64,000 nt of DNA from Myxococcales bacterium (GCA_030652255.1 JAUSAZ010000012.1:17049-81048); one strand, 5' to 3'. Shown: positions 15,777 through 31,126, numbered from the stretch's first letter. Numbers and translations: made by a program. Notes: a model not told the origin generated them from the letters alone.

Positions 15777-18695
15777 GTGGACAACCCGGTCGTCGTCGCG
15801 GTGATGCTGGCATTGGCGGTGGGCCTCGTGGTGGTGCTGAAGAGGCAGCGCGCGAAGGCCGCGAGGTCCGCCCGCGGGGAGATCGACGGGCTCGACGAGC
15901 TGCTCGCGAAGGGGCGCTACGCCGAGGCCGCGCAGCTCGCGCTGCGGCACGACCGCTACGCCGAGGCGGTCGACCTCTACCTCCGGGGCAACGACCCGGC
16001 GCGGGCGGCGCAGGTCGCGGCGCGGGCGGGCAACCAGCGCCAGGCGGCGGAGCTCTACGAGCGCGCGGGCGACCGCGAGCGGGCGGCGGCCGCGTACGAG
16101 AAGGCCGGGATGCCCGACCGCGCGAAGGAGCTGCGCGCCGCGGCGAAGCCCGAGGCGACGAAGGCGGGCGCGGCGAAGGCCGAGGAGGGCGACCCCAGGG
16201 AGAGGGCGCGCGCGGCGGAGGAGCGCTTCCTCGCGCTGCGGGCGAAGGTCGGCGGCGACCCGGGGCGGGCCTTCGAGGTGCAGCAGGAGGCGCAGCGCGC
16301 GGCGGAGGAGCTCATCGCGGTGGGCGAGGTGGCCCGCGCGGCGGACCTCTACCGCGACGCCGACATGACCGACGAGGCGGTGCACCTCTACGTGAACGTG
16401 CTGGGCACGCCCGGGCGCGCGGCGCCGCTGGTGGCGGCGCGGGGGTTCCACGAGCGCGCGGCGGAGCTGTACGAGATGGCCGGCGAGAAGGAGCGCGCGG
16501 CGATGGCCTGGGCCGACCTGGCGCGCAAGGCGAAGGACCCGGACCGGATGCTCGACCGGGTGGAGGCGCTCTCGCTCGTGGTGGCCAAGGCGGTGCTGCG
16601 CGAGCTCACCCGGGCGAAGGTGCTGACCAAGGCGACGGCGCCGCTGCACTACCGCTACGGGATGGTGCTGGAGCGCGACGGCGAGGTCGACCGGGCGATC
16701 GAGGTGTTCCAGGCGATGCAGGGCTCGGTGGGCAACTACCGGGACATCGAGCAGCGCGTGCGGCGGCTCGCGCGCGGCGAGGGCGTCTCGATGAAGGCCC
16801 CGGGGGTGCCGCGCGACCTGCTCAAGACCTCCCAGGGCACCTTCGCGGTCGCCTCGCCCGTCGACGCGGGCCTCGGGGCCGACGACGCGTCGCGGATGGT
16901 GCGCGAGGCCGCCAGCGCCGCCGCCGCGCGGGCCCGCAAGGCGAGCAGCCTGCCGCCGCCGCCCGACCCGAAGGCCGTGACGAAGGCGCTGCCGCAGGTG
17001 GTGCACATCACGCAGGTGGTGATCCAGGGCCGGCCCGGGCACCCCGACCGCACGCTCGCGCGCGGCCTGGAGGACAGCCCCATCGGCCTCGGCGCCCTCT
17101 ACGACGAGTCGGTGCGGGGCGCGAAGGACGGCCCCACCATCGAGTCGCTCGAGCAGATGATCGCGGGGCGCCCCTGCGACCTGGGCAACATCGAGGTGTA
17201 CTACCGGCTGGGGCTCGCGGCGCTGGCGTCCGGCGACTGGCCGCGCGCGCAGGAGTGCTTCGCCGCGGTGGAGGACGCCTCGCCGGGGTACCGCGACGCG
17301 GGCGGCCGGGTGCTCGAGCTCGCGGGCTGGCAGTCGATGCTGGCGCGGCGGATGTCCGTGGTGGGCGCGCCGAGGCCGGCGAAGCTCGACGCGGCGGCAG
17401 GGCGCTACGACGTGAAGGGCGAGCTCGGGCGCGGCGGCATGGCGGTGGTGTACCGCGCGACGGACACGGTGCTCGGGCGCGAGGTGGCGCTGAAGTTCCT
17501 CGCGGAGGAGCTCGGGGCGCGCACCGAGATGAGGGAGATGTTCCAGCGGGAGGCGCGCTCGGTGGCGCAGCTCAACCACCCGAACATCGTGACCATCCAC
17601 GACAGCGGCGTCATCGACGGGCGGATGTTCATGGCGATGGAGCTGGTCGAGGGCCGCACCATCGACGCCGTCATCGACGCCGAGGGGAAGATCGCCGTGC
17701 TGGAGTCCCTGCGCGTCGCGCGGCAGGTGCTGGAGGCGCTCGATTTCGCCCACGGCCGGCAGATCATCCACCGCGACATCAAGCCGTCCAACATGATGCG
17801 CAGCACCGCGGGCCTGGTGAAGCTCATGGACTTCGGCCTCGCGAAGTCGCTCACGCCCGACCTCAAGAGCTCGGTCATCGCGGGCACCCCGGCGTACATG
17901 CCCCCGGAGCAGGTGCTGGGCGTCGGCGTCGACTGGCGGAGCGACCTCTTCGCGGTGGGCGCTACGCTCTACGAGATGCTCACCGGGCACCTGCCCTTCG
18001 AGGGCCTCGACCGCACGACGCGCCCCATCTCGCTGCGCGACTTCACGCCCGGCGTGCCCGAGATGATCGACAAGATGGTGCTCCAGGCGCTCGAGCCCGA
18101 CCCCGACAAGCGCTTCCAGAGCGCGGCGGAGTTCCTGGTGCCCATCAAGCGGGTGCTCTTCGCCGTCGAGAAGGCCACCCGCGGCAGCGCGCCTACGGCC
18201 ATCGAGCCGAGCCAGCCCGCGACCGCCGAGAAGGCCGCCGAGACCGCTGTCACGGCGGCCGCGCCGTCCTTCGAGCCCGTCCCGTCCTTCGCCCCGCCGC
18301 CCGAGCCCGAGCCCGCAGCGCCCGAGGTCGTCGCGGCGTCCCCGGAAGACCTCCCGGTCCCGGAGGAGTCCGTCCCCGACACGGGCTTCATCGACTTTGG
18401 CGCGCCTGCGCCCGCGCTCGCCGAGACCCTGGTGGCCTTCCCGGCGGCCCCGCCCGCAGCCACGCCCGAGCTCGATCGCGCGCCCGAGCCCACACCCGAG
18501 GTCGCGCCCGCCCGGGCGGTGCAGGCCACGGTGACCTACGACCCCTACGAGGGCCTCGACGCCGACGAGCGCGCGGCCCTCTCGCTGCGGCCGGCGCCCC
18601 CGGCGAGCCCGGCCTCCACCAAGAAGACCGAGACGGGCATCGTGAATCCCCTGATCGATCCAGCGACCGGGGAGTTCGACCCGTCGCGCTCGTGA
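15777..18695 (+). CDS. membrane-anchored TPR Ser/Thr protein kinase
   Basis: A 972-residue protein. Residues 4-20 are a single hydrophobic segment (VVVAVMLALAVGLVVVL) that should anchor it in the inner membrane with the rest in the cytosol. About 35-320 contain TPR-like repeats, for example KGRYAEAAQLALRHDRYAEA. The kinase domain begins near 544 with GELGRGGMAVVYRATD; catalytic HRDIKPSN starts at 665 and DFGLAKS at 685; an APE-like PAYMPPEQ follows. The C-terminal 180 residues are a Pro/Ala/Glu-rich tail. Usual Hanks kinases have the kinase first and TPRs after; here the order is reversed. GTG 15777 lies 20 bases after the secretion ATPase gene, suggesting shared transcription and possible control of that machine. 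Confidence 0.9.
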   Translation: MDNPVVVAVMLALAVGLVVVLKRQRAKAARSARGEIDGLDELLAKGRYAEAAQLALRHDRYAEAVDLYLRGNDPARAAQVAARAGNQRQAAELYERAGDRERAAAAYEKAGMPDRAKELRAAAKPEATKAGAAKAEEGDPRERARAAEERFLALRAKVGGDPGRAFEVQQEAQRAAEELIAVGEVARAADLYRDADMTDEAVHLYVNVLGTPGRAAPLVAARGFHERAAELYEMAGEKERAAMAWADLARKAKDPDRMLDRVEALSLVVAKAVLRELTRAKVLTKATAPLHYRYGMVLERDGEVDRAIEVFQAMQGSVGNYRDIEQRVRRLARGEGVSMKAPGVPRDLLKTSQGTFAVASPVDAGLGADDASRMVREAASAAAARARKASSLPPPPDPKAVTKALPQVVHITQVVIQGRPGHPDRTLARGLEDSPIGLGALYDESVRGAKDGPTIESLEQMIAGRPCDLGNIEVYYRLGLAALASGDWPRAQECFAAVEDASPGYRDAGGRVLELAGWQSMLARRMSVVGAPRPAKLDAAAGRYDVKGELGRGGMAVVYRATDTVLGREVALKFLAEELGARTEMREMFQREARSVAQLNHPNIVTIHDSGVIDGRMFMAMELVEGRTIDAVIDAEGKIAVLESLRVARQVLEALDFAHGRQIIHRDIKPSNMMRSTAGLVKLMDFGLAKSLTPDLKSSVIAGTPAYMPPEQVLGVGVDWRSDLFAVGATLYEMLTGHLPFEGLDRTTRPISLRDFTPGVPEMIDKMVLQALEPDPDKRFQSAAEFLVPIKRVLFAVEKATRGSAPTAIEPSQPATAEKAAETAVTAAAPSFEPVPSFAPPPEPEPAAPEVVAASPEDLPVPEESVPDTGFIDFGAPAPALAETLVAFPAAPPAATPELDRAPEPTPEVAPARAVQATVTYDPYEGLDADERAALSLRPAPPASPASTKKTETGIVNPLIDPATGEFDPSRS

Positions 18696-18698
18696 CAG

Positions 18699-20575
<1,877 letters not shown>

Positions 20576-20579
<4 letters not shown>

Positions 20580-20980
20580 CGTTCGATCCGACGAAGGTGA
20601 CGCCCTACGAGGCGCTGGGCGGCGAGGCGAAGGTGCGCGAGGTCGCGGCGCGCTTCTACGACGCGATGGACGCGCACGAGCCCGCGCTCGCGGCGCTGCA
20701 CCGGCTCGACGACGCGGGGAGGGTGCACCCCGAGGCGCGGGAGAAGTTCGCGCTCTTCTTCATCGGCTGGCTGGGCGGGCCGCAGACGTACATGGAGCGC
20801 CACGGGCACCCGCGGCTGCGCATGCGTCACGCGGGCGTCGAGGTCACCGCCGCGATGCGCGACGCGTGGATGCGCGCGATGAAGCGGGCCCTCGACGAGA
20901 GCGGGGTGACGGGGGACGTGCGGGACTTCGTCGAGGCGAAGCTGGGCGACGTGGCCACGATGCTGCGCAACGCGCCGTGA
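20576..20980 (+). CDS. group II truncated haemoglobin (trHbO-like)
   Basis: A 134-residue haem protein with the 2-on-2 globin fold. The stretch GHPRLRMRHAGVEVT carries the proximal His85 (F8), and RDAWMRAM supplies Trp98 at G8, the hallmark of group II. Tyr28 occupies B10. CD1 appears to be His42 rather than the Tyr found in mycobacterial trHbO, a variation known within the group. Group II proteins bind oxygen tightly and are linked to NO/peroxide detoxification or electron transfer. ATG 20576 overlaps the ABC transporter stop (ATGA), which makes co-translation very likely, an unusual pairing. Confidence 0.9.
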
Positions 20981-20999
20981 CCGCTGATCGGCCCGCGCG

Positions 21000-21203
21000 T
21001 CACTCGGGCATCGGCTCGTCGCGCGCGGGGCGCTCGGCGGTGCGATCGTCGGCGCTGTCGCCCCCTTCGCCCTCCCCCTCGACGCGGCGCGCGTCGGTGC
21101 CGTCCCCCCCTTCCCCCTCGACGCGGCGCGCGTCGGGGCCGTCGCCCCCCTCCCCCTCGACGCGGCGCGCGTCGTCCTTCTTGCGTGGGCCCGTGCTCGC
21201 CAT
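21000..21203 (-). CDS. small acidic repeat protein
   Basis: A 67-residue frame with ATG 21203 preceded, ten bases upstream, by GAGAGG, a good Shine-Dalgarno sequence. The protein starts MASTGPRKKD and then has three copies of a 13-residue unit D-A-R-R-V-E-G-E-G-G-D-G-x, ending in a charged tail. It is hydrophilic, lacks a signal or membrane segment, and is probably disordered. No family known to me. The RBS and the in-frame repeat (period 39, a multiple of three) support a real gene, but the high GC makes an accidental frame possible. Confidence 0.5.
   Translation of the reverse strand: MASTGPRKKDDARRVEGEGGDGPDARRVEGEGGDGTDARRVEGEGEGGDSADDRTAERPARDEPMPE
21076..21174. repeat. three 39-bp tandem repeats
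   Basis: The block ccctcgacgcggcgcgcgtc recurs at 21076, 21115 and 21154, giving a regular 39-base period with small differences in the spacer parts. The repeats lie inside the small minus-strand gene and keep its frame. They look like slippage-driven expansion, not a CRISPR: repeats are adjacent and the intervening bases are similar. Confidence 0.8.
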
Positions 21204-21429
21204 GGCGTGTGATCCTCTCGTGGCTCGATGTGGTGCCCGGCGGAGGTCGTTACAAGGCCTCGCCGACGGTGCCGCACATGATCCGCATGGCGCCCGGTGT
21301 CCACACGCGGAAAGCGCTCATGCGCAGCCGTCGGGCGAGGGCCCACATGCCCCCCGCAAAATGACCCGGCGGCGAGAATGAGCGGGAAACTGGCCCTTCG
21401 CGGAGGGGATGGCCGGGCCATAGTGGAGC

Positions 21430-23115
21430 GTGATGAAGCCCCGCCCCTCACCGACGATCTCGGGTGACCTCGGCCGCACCTCGATCGCCTCGCTGCTCTG
21501 GTCGCTCCGCCAGCGCGAGCTCAGCGGCACGCTCGCGGTGCACGGCGAGTGTCACGCCGGGGTGTCCGCCGGCGAGACCCTGGTGTCCGTCGAGCGGGGG
21601 ATGCTCGCGCAGATCCGGCAGCCGCAGCCGCTCGACACGCTCGGCAGCGTGCTGCGCCAGCAGGGCGCCATCACGGGCGAGCAGTTCGACGAGTCGCTCG
21701 CGCGCCTCGCCGCGCGCGAGGGGTTGCAGGGAGAGATCCTCGTCGCGATGGGGGCCTGCGGGCCGGACGCGGTCGCGCAGGCGCTGCGCTCGCAGGTGCG
21801 GCGCAAGGCCCTGCGCCTCTTCGCCCTGGAGAGCGGGCGCATCGAGTTCTTCCGCGGCGCCGACCTCCTCGCGGACTTCGGCGGCGAGCGCCACCCGGAA
21901 GACCTGCTCCCGCTCCTCTGGCCGGGGCTCCGGGCCTACCCCGAGCACGGCGCGGTCTCCGCGGCGGTGGCGCGCCTCGGGGCCGAGTCGCTGCGGCTGC
22001 GGCCCGACGCCGAGCTCACGGCCCTCGGCCTCGACGGGGTCGAGCTCGCGGCGGTCGCGCTGCTCCAGGCGGGCCCCGCCACCTTCGCGGCGCTGACGGG
22101 CGCGGGCCTCGGGGTGGGGAGCGCCCGCGCGCTGGTGGCGCTGCTGCTGACGACGGGGCTGGCGGAGGTCGCCGCCGAGGGGCCGCGGCGCCCGGCCTCC
22201 GGGGTGCAGCCGGTGTTCCAGCAGCGGCCCGTCGATCCCCCGCGGCGCATCTCGTCGAGCAACCTGCCGGTGGTGCGCGACCTCGGCGTGCGCGCCTCGG
22301 TGCCCCCGCCCTCCGCCCCGCCGCAGGTGATCGCCCCGCGGGGCGCGGCGCCCAACCTCCGCACGCGCCTGGCCGCGGCCGAGGCGCGCCTCGCCGGGAT
22401 GCAGAACGACACGTACTTCCAGATGCTGGGCCTCGACCCCAACGCGCTGCCGCAGGACGTCCGGGCGGCCTACGCCGAGCGGAGCGCGCTCTGGCGCCCG
22501 GAGGGGGTTCCCGAGAGCGCCATCGCGCTGCGGGAGGTGCACGGGCAGATCCAGGGCCTGCTCGACGAGGCGCTCGCGGCGCTCATCGACGACGGCGCCC
22601 GGCGACGGCACATCCTCGAGATCACCGCCGGGGGCGGCACGCCCAACGTCCGCCGCGGCCAGGCCGCGCAGGCCGACGCGCTCACCCGGCTGCACACCGC
22701 CGAGGTGTGCCTGAAGTGCGGCGCGCTCGACGAGGCCGCCCGCTCGGCGCGCGAGGCGCTCGTGGCCCGGCCCGACCTCACGGGCGCCGTCGTGGTGCTG
22801 GTCACCGCCCTGCTGGCGAGGGACCCCCATGGCCCGTGCATCGAGGCGCTCGGCTGGGTGACCCGCGGGCTCAAGCTGGCCCCCGACCACGACCAGCTGC
22901 ACGTGCTCGCGGGCCGGGCGCACGCCCGACGCGGCGACCCTGCGCGCGCGCTCGAGCACTACGTCCGCGCGTACCGCATCAACCCCACCAACATGGACGC
23001 CGTGCGCGAGCTGCGCCTCGCCGCCGCCCGTCAGCGCAACGGCGAGGCCCGCGCCGCCGAGGCGCCCGGCACCACCACCGGGGGACGGCTGCTCGCCAAG
23101 ATCTTCGGGCGCTGA
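21430..23115 (+). CDS. DUF4388 (PATAN-like) protein with a degenerate J domain and TPRs
   Basis: A 561-residue cytosolic protein. Residues about 8-150 match DUF4388: GDLGRTSIASLLWSLRQREL followed by SGTLAVHG, repeated themes of LARLAAREGLQGEILVAMGA and SQVRRKALRLFALESGRIEF. After a Pro-rich linker, residues about 325-400 form a J-domain-like helical unit starting DTYFQMLGLDPNALPQDV, but the HPD tripeptide needed to stimulate Hsp70 is missing (WRPEG there). TPR-like repeats close the protein (about 420-540). DUF4388 proteins in Myxococcota are linked to signalling and gliding/polarity, but the partner here is unknown. GTG 21430 or ATG 21433; a TAGTGG hexamer just upstream suggests a very short leader. 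Confidence 0.82.
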   Translation: MMKPRPSPTISGDLGRTSIASLLWSLRQRELSGTLAVHGECHAGVSAGETLVSVERGMLAQIRQPQPLDTLGSVLRQQGAITGEQFDESLARLAAREGLQGEILVAMGACGPDAVAQALRSQVRRKALRLFALESGRIEFFRGADLLADFGGERHPEDLLPLLWPGLRAYPEHGAVSAAVARLGAESLRLRPDAELTALGLDGVELAAVALLQAGPATFAALTGAGLGVGSARALVALLLTTGLAEVAAEGPRRPASGVQPVFQQRPVDPPRRISSSNLPVVRDLGVRASVPPPSAPPQVIAPRGAAPNLRTRLAAAEARLAGMQNDTYFQMLGLDPNALPQDVRAAYAERSALWRPEGVPESAIALREVHGQIQGLLDEALAALIDDGARRRHILEITAGGGTPNVRRGQAAQADALTRLHTAEVCLKCGALDEAARSAREALVARPDLTGAVVVLVTALLARDPHGPCIEALGWVTRGLKLAPDHDQLHVLAGRAHARRGDPARALEHYVRAYRINPTNMDAVRELRLAAARQRNGEARAAEAPGTTTGGRLLAKIFGR

Positions 23116-23121
23116 CCGGCG

Positions 23122-25341
23122 CTACTCGCAGGCCCCGTCCGCCGTGCGCCCGGTGGGGTCGACGATGACCGCGCGGCCGGTGCGCTGCAGCGTCTGCGCG
23201 AAGCACCCGTACTGCACCTTCACCGCGTCGAGCTGCGTGAAGATCGCGTGCGGGTCGTAGAGCCCGTCGCCCTCGTACTGCACCACCGCGCTCGTGATCG
23301 CCGTCGGGGGCGTTCCGCGCATCAGGTTGCCTGCGATGGGGTACGGCGCCAGGCCCGCGCGGCCGTCGAGGCCGAGGGAGGCTTGCATCCCGGGCCACAC
23401 CTCGCGACCGCCCTGCGGGTGCCCGTAGGCCAGGGCGATCTCGTCGAAGGTGCTCGTCGAGAAGTACGAGTCGCCGCGGCCGACCGGGACGTACGCCGAC
23501 ACCGGGGTCTTGCCGGGCAGCACGTCGCGGGAGATGCGCGACACGTACACCGCCGGGTCGACCGGCTCCCACAGGGTCTGGAGCAGCCCCATCGCGGGGT
23601 GAACGAAGCTCAGCGAGCGGCCCTGGAGGAGGGTTCCGATGAGCGAGCCCACGCCGGGGATGATCTGCGACTCGAAGATGAAGCGCGACCAGTGCCCGCC
23701 GCCGCCGGTGGGGATCGCGCCGCGCACCCGCGGCTCGGTCGCGGCCATGAAGTGCGTGTACATCCCGCCCATGGACTGCCCCATCACGACGAGCCGCGCG
23801 GCGTCGAGGCGCCCCTCGGTCACGCCCGCCGGGAGCGTCGCGCCCGCGCAGGCCACCACGGTCTCCGCGGGAATACGCAGGCGGGTAAGGGCCTCCAATA
23901 GCAGGCGCTGCTCGAAGAGCCCCTGGCGGAAGGTGTCGCGCATCGCCGACGGGTTCGTGAGGTTGAGGTAGGCGAAGCCCGACGCGCCGGGGAGGCGCTC
24001 GGGGTTCACGGGCATGGCCGCGCCGACCACCGCGAAGCCCCGCGGGGCGAGGTAGTACGCGGGCCCCTCGTCGGGCGCGTAGCAGCCCATCACCCCGCCG
24101 TAGGTGTCGACCCGGTTGTAGTAGCTGGGGCGCGTGGTGGTGCAGGGGTTGCTCGCGCTGCGAGGCCGCCAGGTGCCGCGCGAGACGGCCTCGTCGCTGA
24201 ACCCGCCCGACCCGTGGATCATCATCACCAGGGGGTAGCCCTCCGCGGGCATCGGGCCGCGAGGGAGCGTGACCACCACCGGGACGCGGGCGTAGTTGGC
24301 AGGGCTCGCGTAGGTCGTGGTCATGGGCACGCCGTCGGCCCCGATGCGCATCAGCCCGTCGGTGTTGAAGGGCGGCGCCCCGAACTGGAACTGCGGCATG
24401 GTCACCGTCGCCCGCAGCTCGCAGAAGCGCGGGTGCGTCGTGGGCGTGTCGCCGGGCGCGAGCGCGAGGCCGTCGACGGTGACGTCGAAGCGCTCCACCA
24501 CGCGGTCGCCGAGGCGCGCCGTCTCCGCCGCCACGTCGCCGGTGGTGAACACCGTCGCGGCCACCACCGTCGCGGGGTCGATGCTGCTCGTGCGCAGGGT
24601 TTCCCAGAGCGGGGCGTACAGGGCCGCCGCGGCCGCGCCCCGACGCCCGGCGGGGGTGCGCCCCTCGCGCAGCTCGGCGAGCGCGGCGCTGCCCACGAGG
24701 GGACGGCCGCCCGCGTCGCGCAGGGCGTTGGTGAGCACGAAGGCGTAGGTGCGCCCGCCGCGAAGGACGAAGCCCGGCACCGGGGCGACGGCGAGCACGT
24801 TCTCGGGGGTGTAGCCGTCCTCGACGAGGGTCGCGGCCACCGTGGGGATGAGCCGGCCGCGCTCGGGCGAGCGGGGGTCGACGTCGAGCAGGAGCACCGG
24901 CGAGGCGGCCGCCGCGGGGATCACGTCGCCGAGGGCCCGCGCCGCGAGGGCGCCGTCGAAGCGAAACCACGCCACGGGGATGACCGGGAAGCCCGTGCGG
25001 TCCTGCGCGACGGGCACGGCGGAGCGCACGAGGCCCGCCGTGGCGGGGATGGGCAGTCCCGCGTAGTCGGGGCCGCCCGCGGCCGTGCGCCGCAGGTCCG
25101 AGGGGAAGGGCAGGTCGTAGAAGTGGGCGGGCATCGCGGTGTCGGCGTCGAGGTCGAAGATCGCCCGCGCGGGCCCGAGGTTTACGTCCTCGGGTAAGGT
25201 GCCGCCGTCCGCGGCGTCGGCCTGTGCGCTGCCGTCACCCGCGTCGACGGTCACCGCGGCGTCGACCGGCGGCGGCGCCGGGTCGGACGAACACCCTGCG
25301 CTCAGGGCCAGCACCAACGACATCACCATCCGGGATCGCAT
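23122..25341 (-). CDS. secreted lipoprotein with alpha/beta-hydrolase (esterase-like) domain
   Basis: A 739-residue exported lipoprotein. The N-terminus is short and basic, then hydrophobic, with lipobox L-S-A-G-C (Cys17) and a following Asp/Ala-rich linker (DAAVTVDAGDGSAQADAADG). The mature protein contains an alpha/beta-hydrolase: VVVTLPRGPMPAEGYPLVMM then IHGSGG (oxyanion-hole region) and nucleophile elbow GQSMGG with Ser523, after which IPTGGGGHW and a late YDPHA probably supply acid/His. Several Cys suggest disulphides. Resembles bacterial virginiamycin/feruloyl-type or unassigned lipoprotein esterases; substrate not known. Convergent with the DUF4388 gene (6 bases apart) and divergent from the dehydratase genes. 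Confidence 0.83.
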   Translation of the reverse strand: MRSRMVMSLVLALSAGCSSDPAPPPVDAAVTVDAGDGSAQADAADGGTLPEDVNLGPARAIFDLDADTAMPAHFYDLPFPSDLRRTAAGGPDYAGLPIPATAGLVRSAVPVAQDRTGFPVIPVAWFRFDGALAARALGDVIPAAAASPVLLLDVDPRSPERGRLIPTVAATLVEDGYTPENVLAVAPVPGFVLRGGRTYAFVLTNALRDAGGRPLVGSAALAELREGRTPAGRRGAAAAALYAPLWETLRTSSIDPATVVAATVFTTGDVAAETARLGDRVVERFDVTVDGLALAPGDTPTTHPRFCELRATVTMPQFQFGAPPFNTDGLMRIGADGVPMTTTYASPANYARVPVVVTLPRGPMPAEGYPLVMMIHGSGGFSDEAVSRGTWRPRSASNPCTTTRPSYYNRVDTYGGVMGCYAPDEGPAYYLAPRGFAVVGAAMPVNPERLPGASGFAYLNLTNPSAMRDTFRQGLFEQRLLLEALTRLRIPAETVVACAGATLPAGVTEGRLDAARLVVMGQSMGGMYTHFMAATEPRVRGAIPTGGGGHWSRFIFESQIIPGVGSLIGTLLQGRSLSFVHPAMGLLQTLWEPVDPAVYVSRISRDVLPGKTPVSAYVPVGRGDSYFSTSTFDEIALAYGHPQGGREVWPGMQASLGLDGRAGLAPYPIAGNLMRGTPPTAITSAVVQYEGDGLYDPHAIFTQLDAVKVQYGCFAQTLQRTGRAVIVDPTGRTADGACE

Positions 25342-25439
25342 CGGCGCGGATCATCAACACCGCGGCCCCCCCGAAGCAACCGCGGCCTCGAGCCCGCCGT
25401 TGGACGCCATCTCCGCCCGGTGGTAGCCCTGCTCTCCCC

Positions 25440-25468
25440 TTGCGACTGACACGTCAGTTCTCTACGAG
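25440..25468 (+). promoter_or_regulatory. promoter of the hydroxyacyl-CoA dehydratase unit
   Basis: TTGCGA (25440-25445) is followed after 17 bases by TACGAG (25463-25468). Each hexamer matches the sigma70 consensus at about four of six bases. The palindrome listed next sits almost exactly in the spacer. The start codon is 41 bases downstream and has a clear GGAGG. Confidence 0.4.
25445..25458. promoter_or_regulatory. palindromic operator in the promoter spacer
   Basis: ACTGAC and GTCAGT are perfect 6-base inverted arms separated by AC. The site lies between the proposed -35 and -10, in the divergent region shared with the secreted esterase gene. Dimeric repressors of the TetR or GntR families bind sites of this size and place. 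No regulator gene is adjacent. Confidence 0.45.
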
Positions 25469-25508
25469 GGATGGTCGGCGGAGCAGCAGCATCCTGGTGG
25501 AGGTGACG

Positions 25509-29107
<3,599 letters not shown>

Positions 29108-29111
<4 letters not shown>

Positions 29112-31084
29112 ACGACGTTCAACGGTTGGAGAGGAGCGACGCGATGGGTGTCATGGCACAGGGCGATGGGTCGAGGGTGCGGCTGCCGGTGTACGGCGGC
29201 GCGGCGGTGTCGGAGCCCGCGGGCGCGGACGTCGACGTCGAGGCCGAGCTGAGGCACTGGGAGGAGGCCGAGCGAGAGCGTCTCGGCATCCGCCAGGAGC
29301 GGCGCCAGTGGGCCGACGGGATGCTCACGCCCAACATGACGAAAGCCGAGAAGGCGAAGGTCACGCTGCTGATCTCGGGCCTGACCGCGGCGCAGGACTT
29401 CCTGGTCGAGGGCGCCCTCAAGGGCCTCGGGTACAACGTGCACTACTTCGGCGTGGCCGACAGCGCGGGGCTCCAGGCGGGCAAGGAGTTCGGCAACCGG
29501 GGCCAGTGCAACCCGACCTACTTCACCGTCGGCTCGCTGGTGAAGCACCTCATCGACCTTCGCGACATCCACGGGATGTCGTCGGAGGACATCGTCAAGA
29601 ACTACGTCTTCCTGACGGCGGGCGCGTGCGGACCGTGCCGCTTCGGGATGTACGTCACGGAGTACCGCAAGGCCCTGCGCGACGCGGGCTTCGACGGCTT
29701 CCGCGTGATGCTCTTCCAGCAGCAGGGCGGCCTGTCGCAGGCCACCGGCGACGACGTCGGCCTGGAGATGAACCCCGAGTTCTTCCTCGCCATCGTGAAG
29801 GCCATCGTCTGCGGCGACGTGGTCAACGCGCTGACCTACCGCATCCGCCCCTACGAGGTCGTGCCCGGCGCGACCAACGAGGCCGTCAAGCGGGTGAAGC
29901 AGATCTTGTATGAGGCCCTCTACACGAAGACCAACATCTTCCTGGCGCTCTACCGCGCGCGGAAGGAGTTCGCGGCGGTGCAGGTCGACAAGCTCCGGGT
30001 GCGCGCGAAGGTGTGCATCATCGGCGAGTTCTGGGCGATGACCACTGAGGGCGACGGCAACTACCACCTCCAGAAGTTCCTGGAGTCGGAGGGCGCCGAG
30101 GACGACATCCAGCTCACGACGGCGTGGCTGCTCTACAACATCTGGGAGGTGGCCCGGGACACGCGCGAGCGCCGTGATCTCCGCGAGGCCGACGGCGGCC
30201 AGTACGGGCTCACCGGCTTCGAGGGCTTCGGCGTCTCCAAGCGCCTCGCCACCATGCGCCTCGCCGAGGTGGGCCTGCGCGTGGGCTTCCAGTGCTTCGC
30301 GCGCCCGCTCGGCCTCGCCGGCTACACCCTCCCGGACATGGACCACGTCGCCGAGGTGGCCTCGGGCTTCTACTCCAACGACCTGCGCGGCGGCGAAGGG
30401 CACATGGAGGTGGGCAAGCTGATCGTGAACGTGGTGGGTCAGAAGGCCCACATGACCCTGAGCGTGAAGCCCTTCGGCTGCATGCCCTCGTCGGGCGTCT
30501 CCGACGGGGTGCAGTCGCTCATCACGTCGCGCTTCCCGGGGACCATCTTCTGCGCGGTGGAGACCAGCGGCGACGGCGCCACCAACTTCTACTCGCGGGT
30601 GCAGATGTACATGTTCAAGGCCCGGCTCGCGGCCGAGGACGAGTACCGCAAGACCCTCGTCGCCTGCGGCGTCACCGAGGAGCAGGTGCGCGACTTCCTC
30701 GCGAAGAACCCGAAGTACGCCTCGTCGCTCCACAAGGCCCCGCACCGGGTCAACGGCTCGACCGCCGACCTCGTCTACGAGGTGGCGCCGTTCATCACCC
30801 AGACCAGGGCGCAGCGCGCGCTGGGCTCGCTCAAGGGCGCCGTGGCGGCCGCGCGCAAGGCCGCGGCGACGGTGCCGGTGGCGGCGAGGAAGGCCGTGGA
30901 GAGCGTGCGCTCGGAGGAGTTCCGCGCGCAGGTGGGGGCGGACGCCGAGCTGCTCACCGAGCTGCTGCGCGGGCGCGTGAAGGAGCACTACGGGCCGCTC
31001 GTCGAGCGCCTCGCCACCCGCGCGATGTTCGACAAGGACCCGCTGCCCACCACCGACCGAGCGCAGCCCGTCGCGCAGGCGTAG
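29108..31084 (+). CDS. 2-hydroxyacyl-CoA dehydratase-like subunit (DUF2229/HgdB superfamily)
   Basis: A 658-residue protein, translationally coupled (ATGA) to the activase. In many anaerobes the same regions form one protein of about 1400 residues; here the C-terminal half is a separate gene. Visible blocks are TLLISGLTAAQDFLVEGALK, EFGNRGQCNPTYFTVG, TAGACGPCRFGMYVTEYRKA, GEFWAMTTEGDGNYHLQKF and SVKPFGCMPSSGVSDGVQS; the Cys residues in GQCNP, GACGPC and GCMP are the likely Fe-S ligands of the dehydratase-like core. A Lys/Ala-rich linker and helical tail follow. It would act as the catalytic or accessory partner for radical dehydration of a 2-hydroxyacyl-CoA, or as a benzoyl-CoA reductase-like enzyme. 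ATG 29144 is a second possible start. Confidence 0.83.
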
Positions 31085-31126
31085 CCCCTCCGCGCTCCCC
31101 TCGCCCTCCCCGCGTCGGCGATGCGC

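Noticed and set aside
21060..21180. Possible CRISPR array
   Set aside because: The repeated blocks are contiguous with similar, not unique, spacers, have a coding period of 39, and no cas genes are near.
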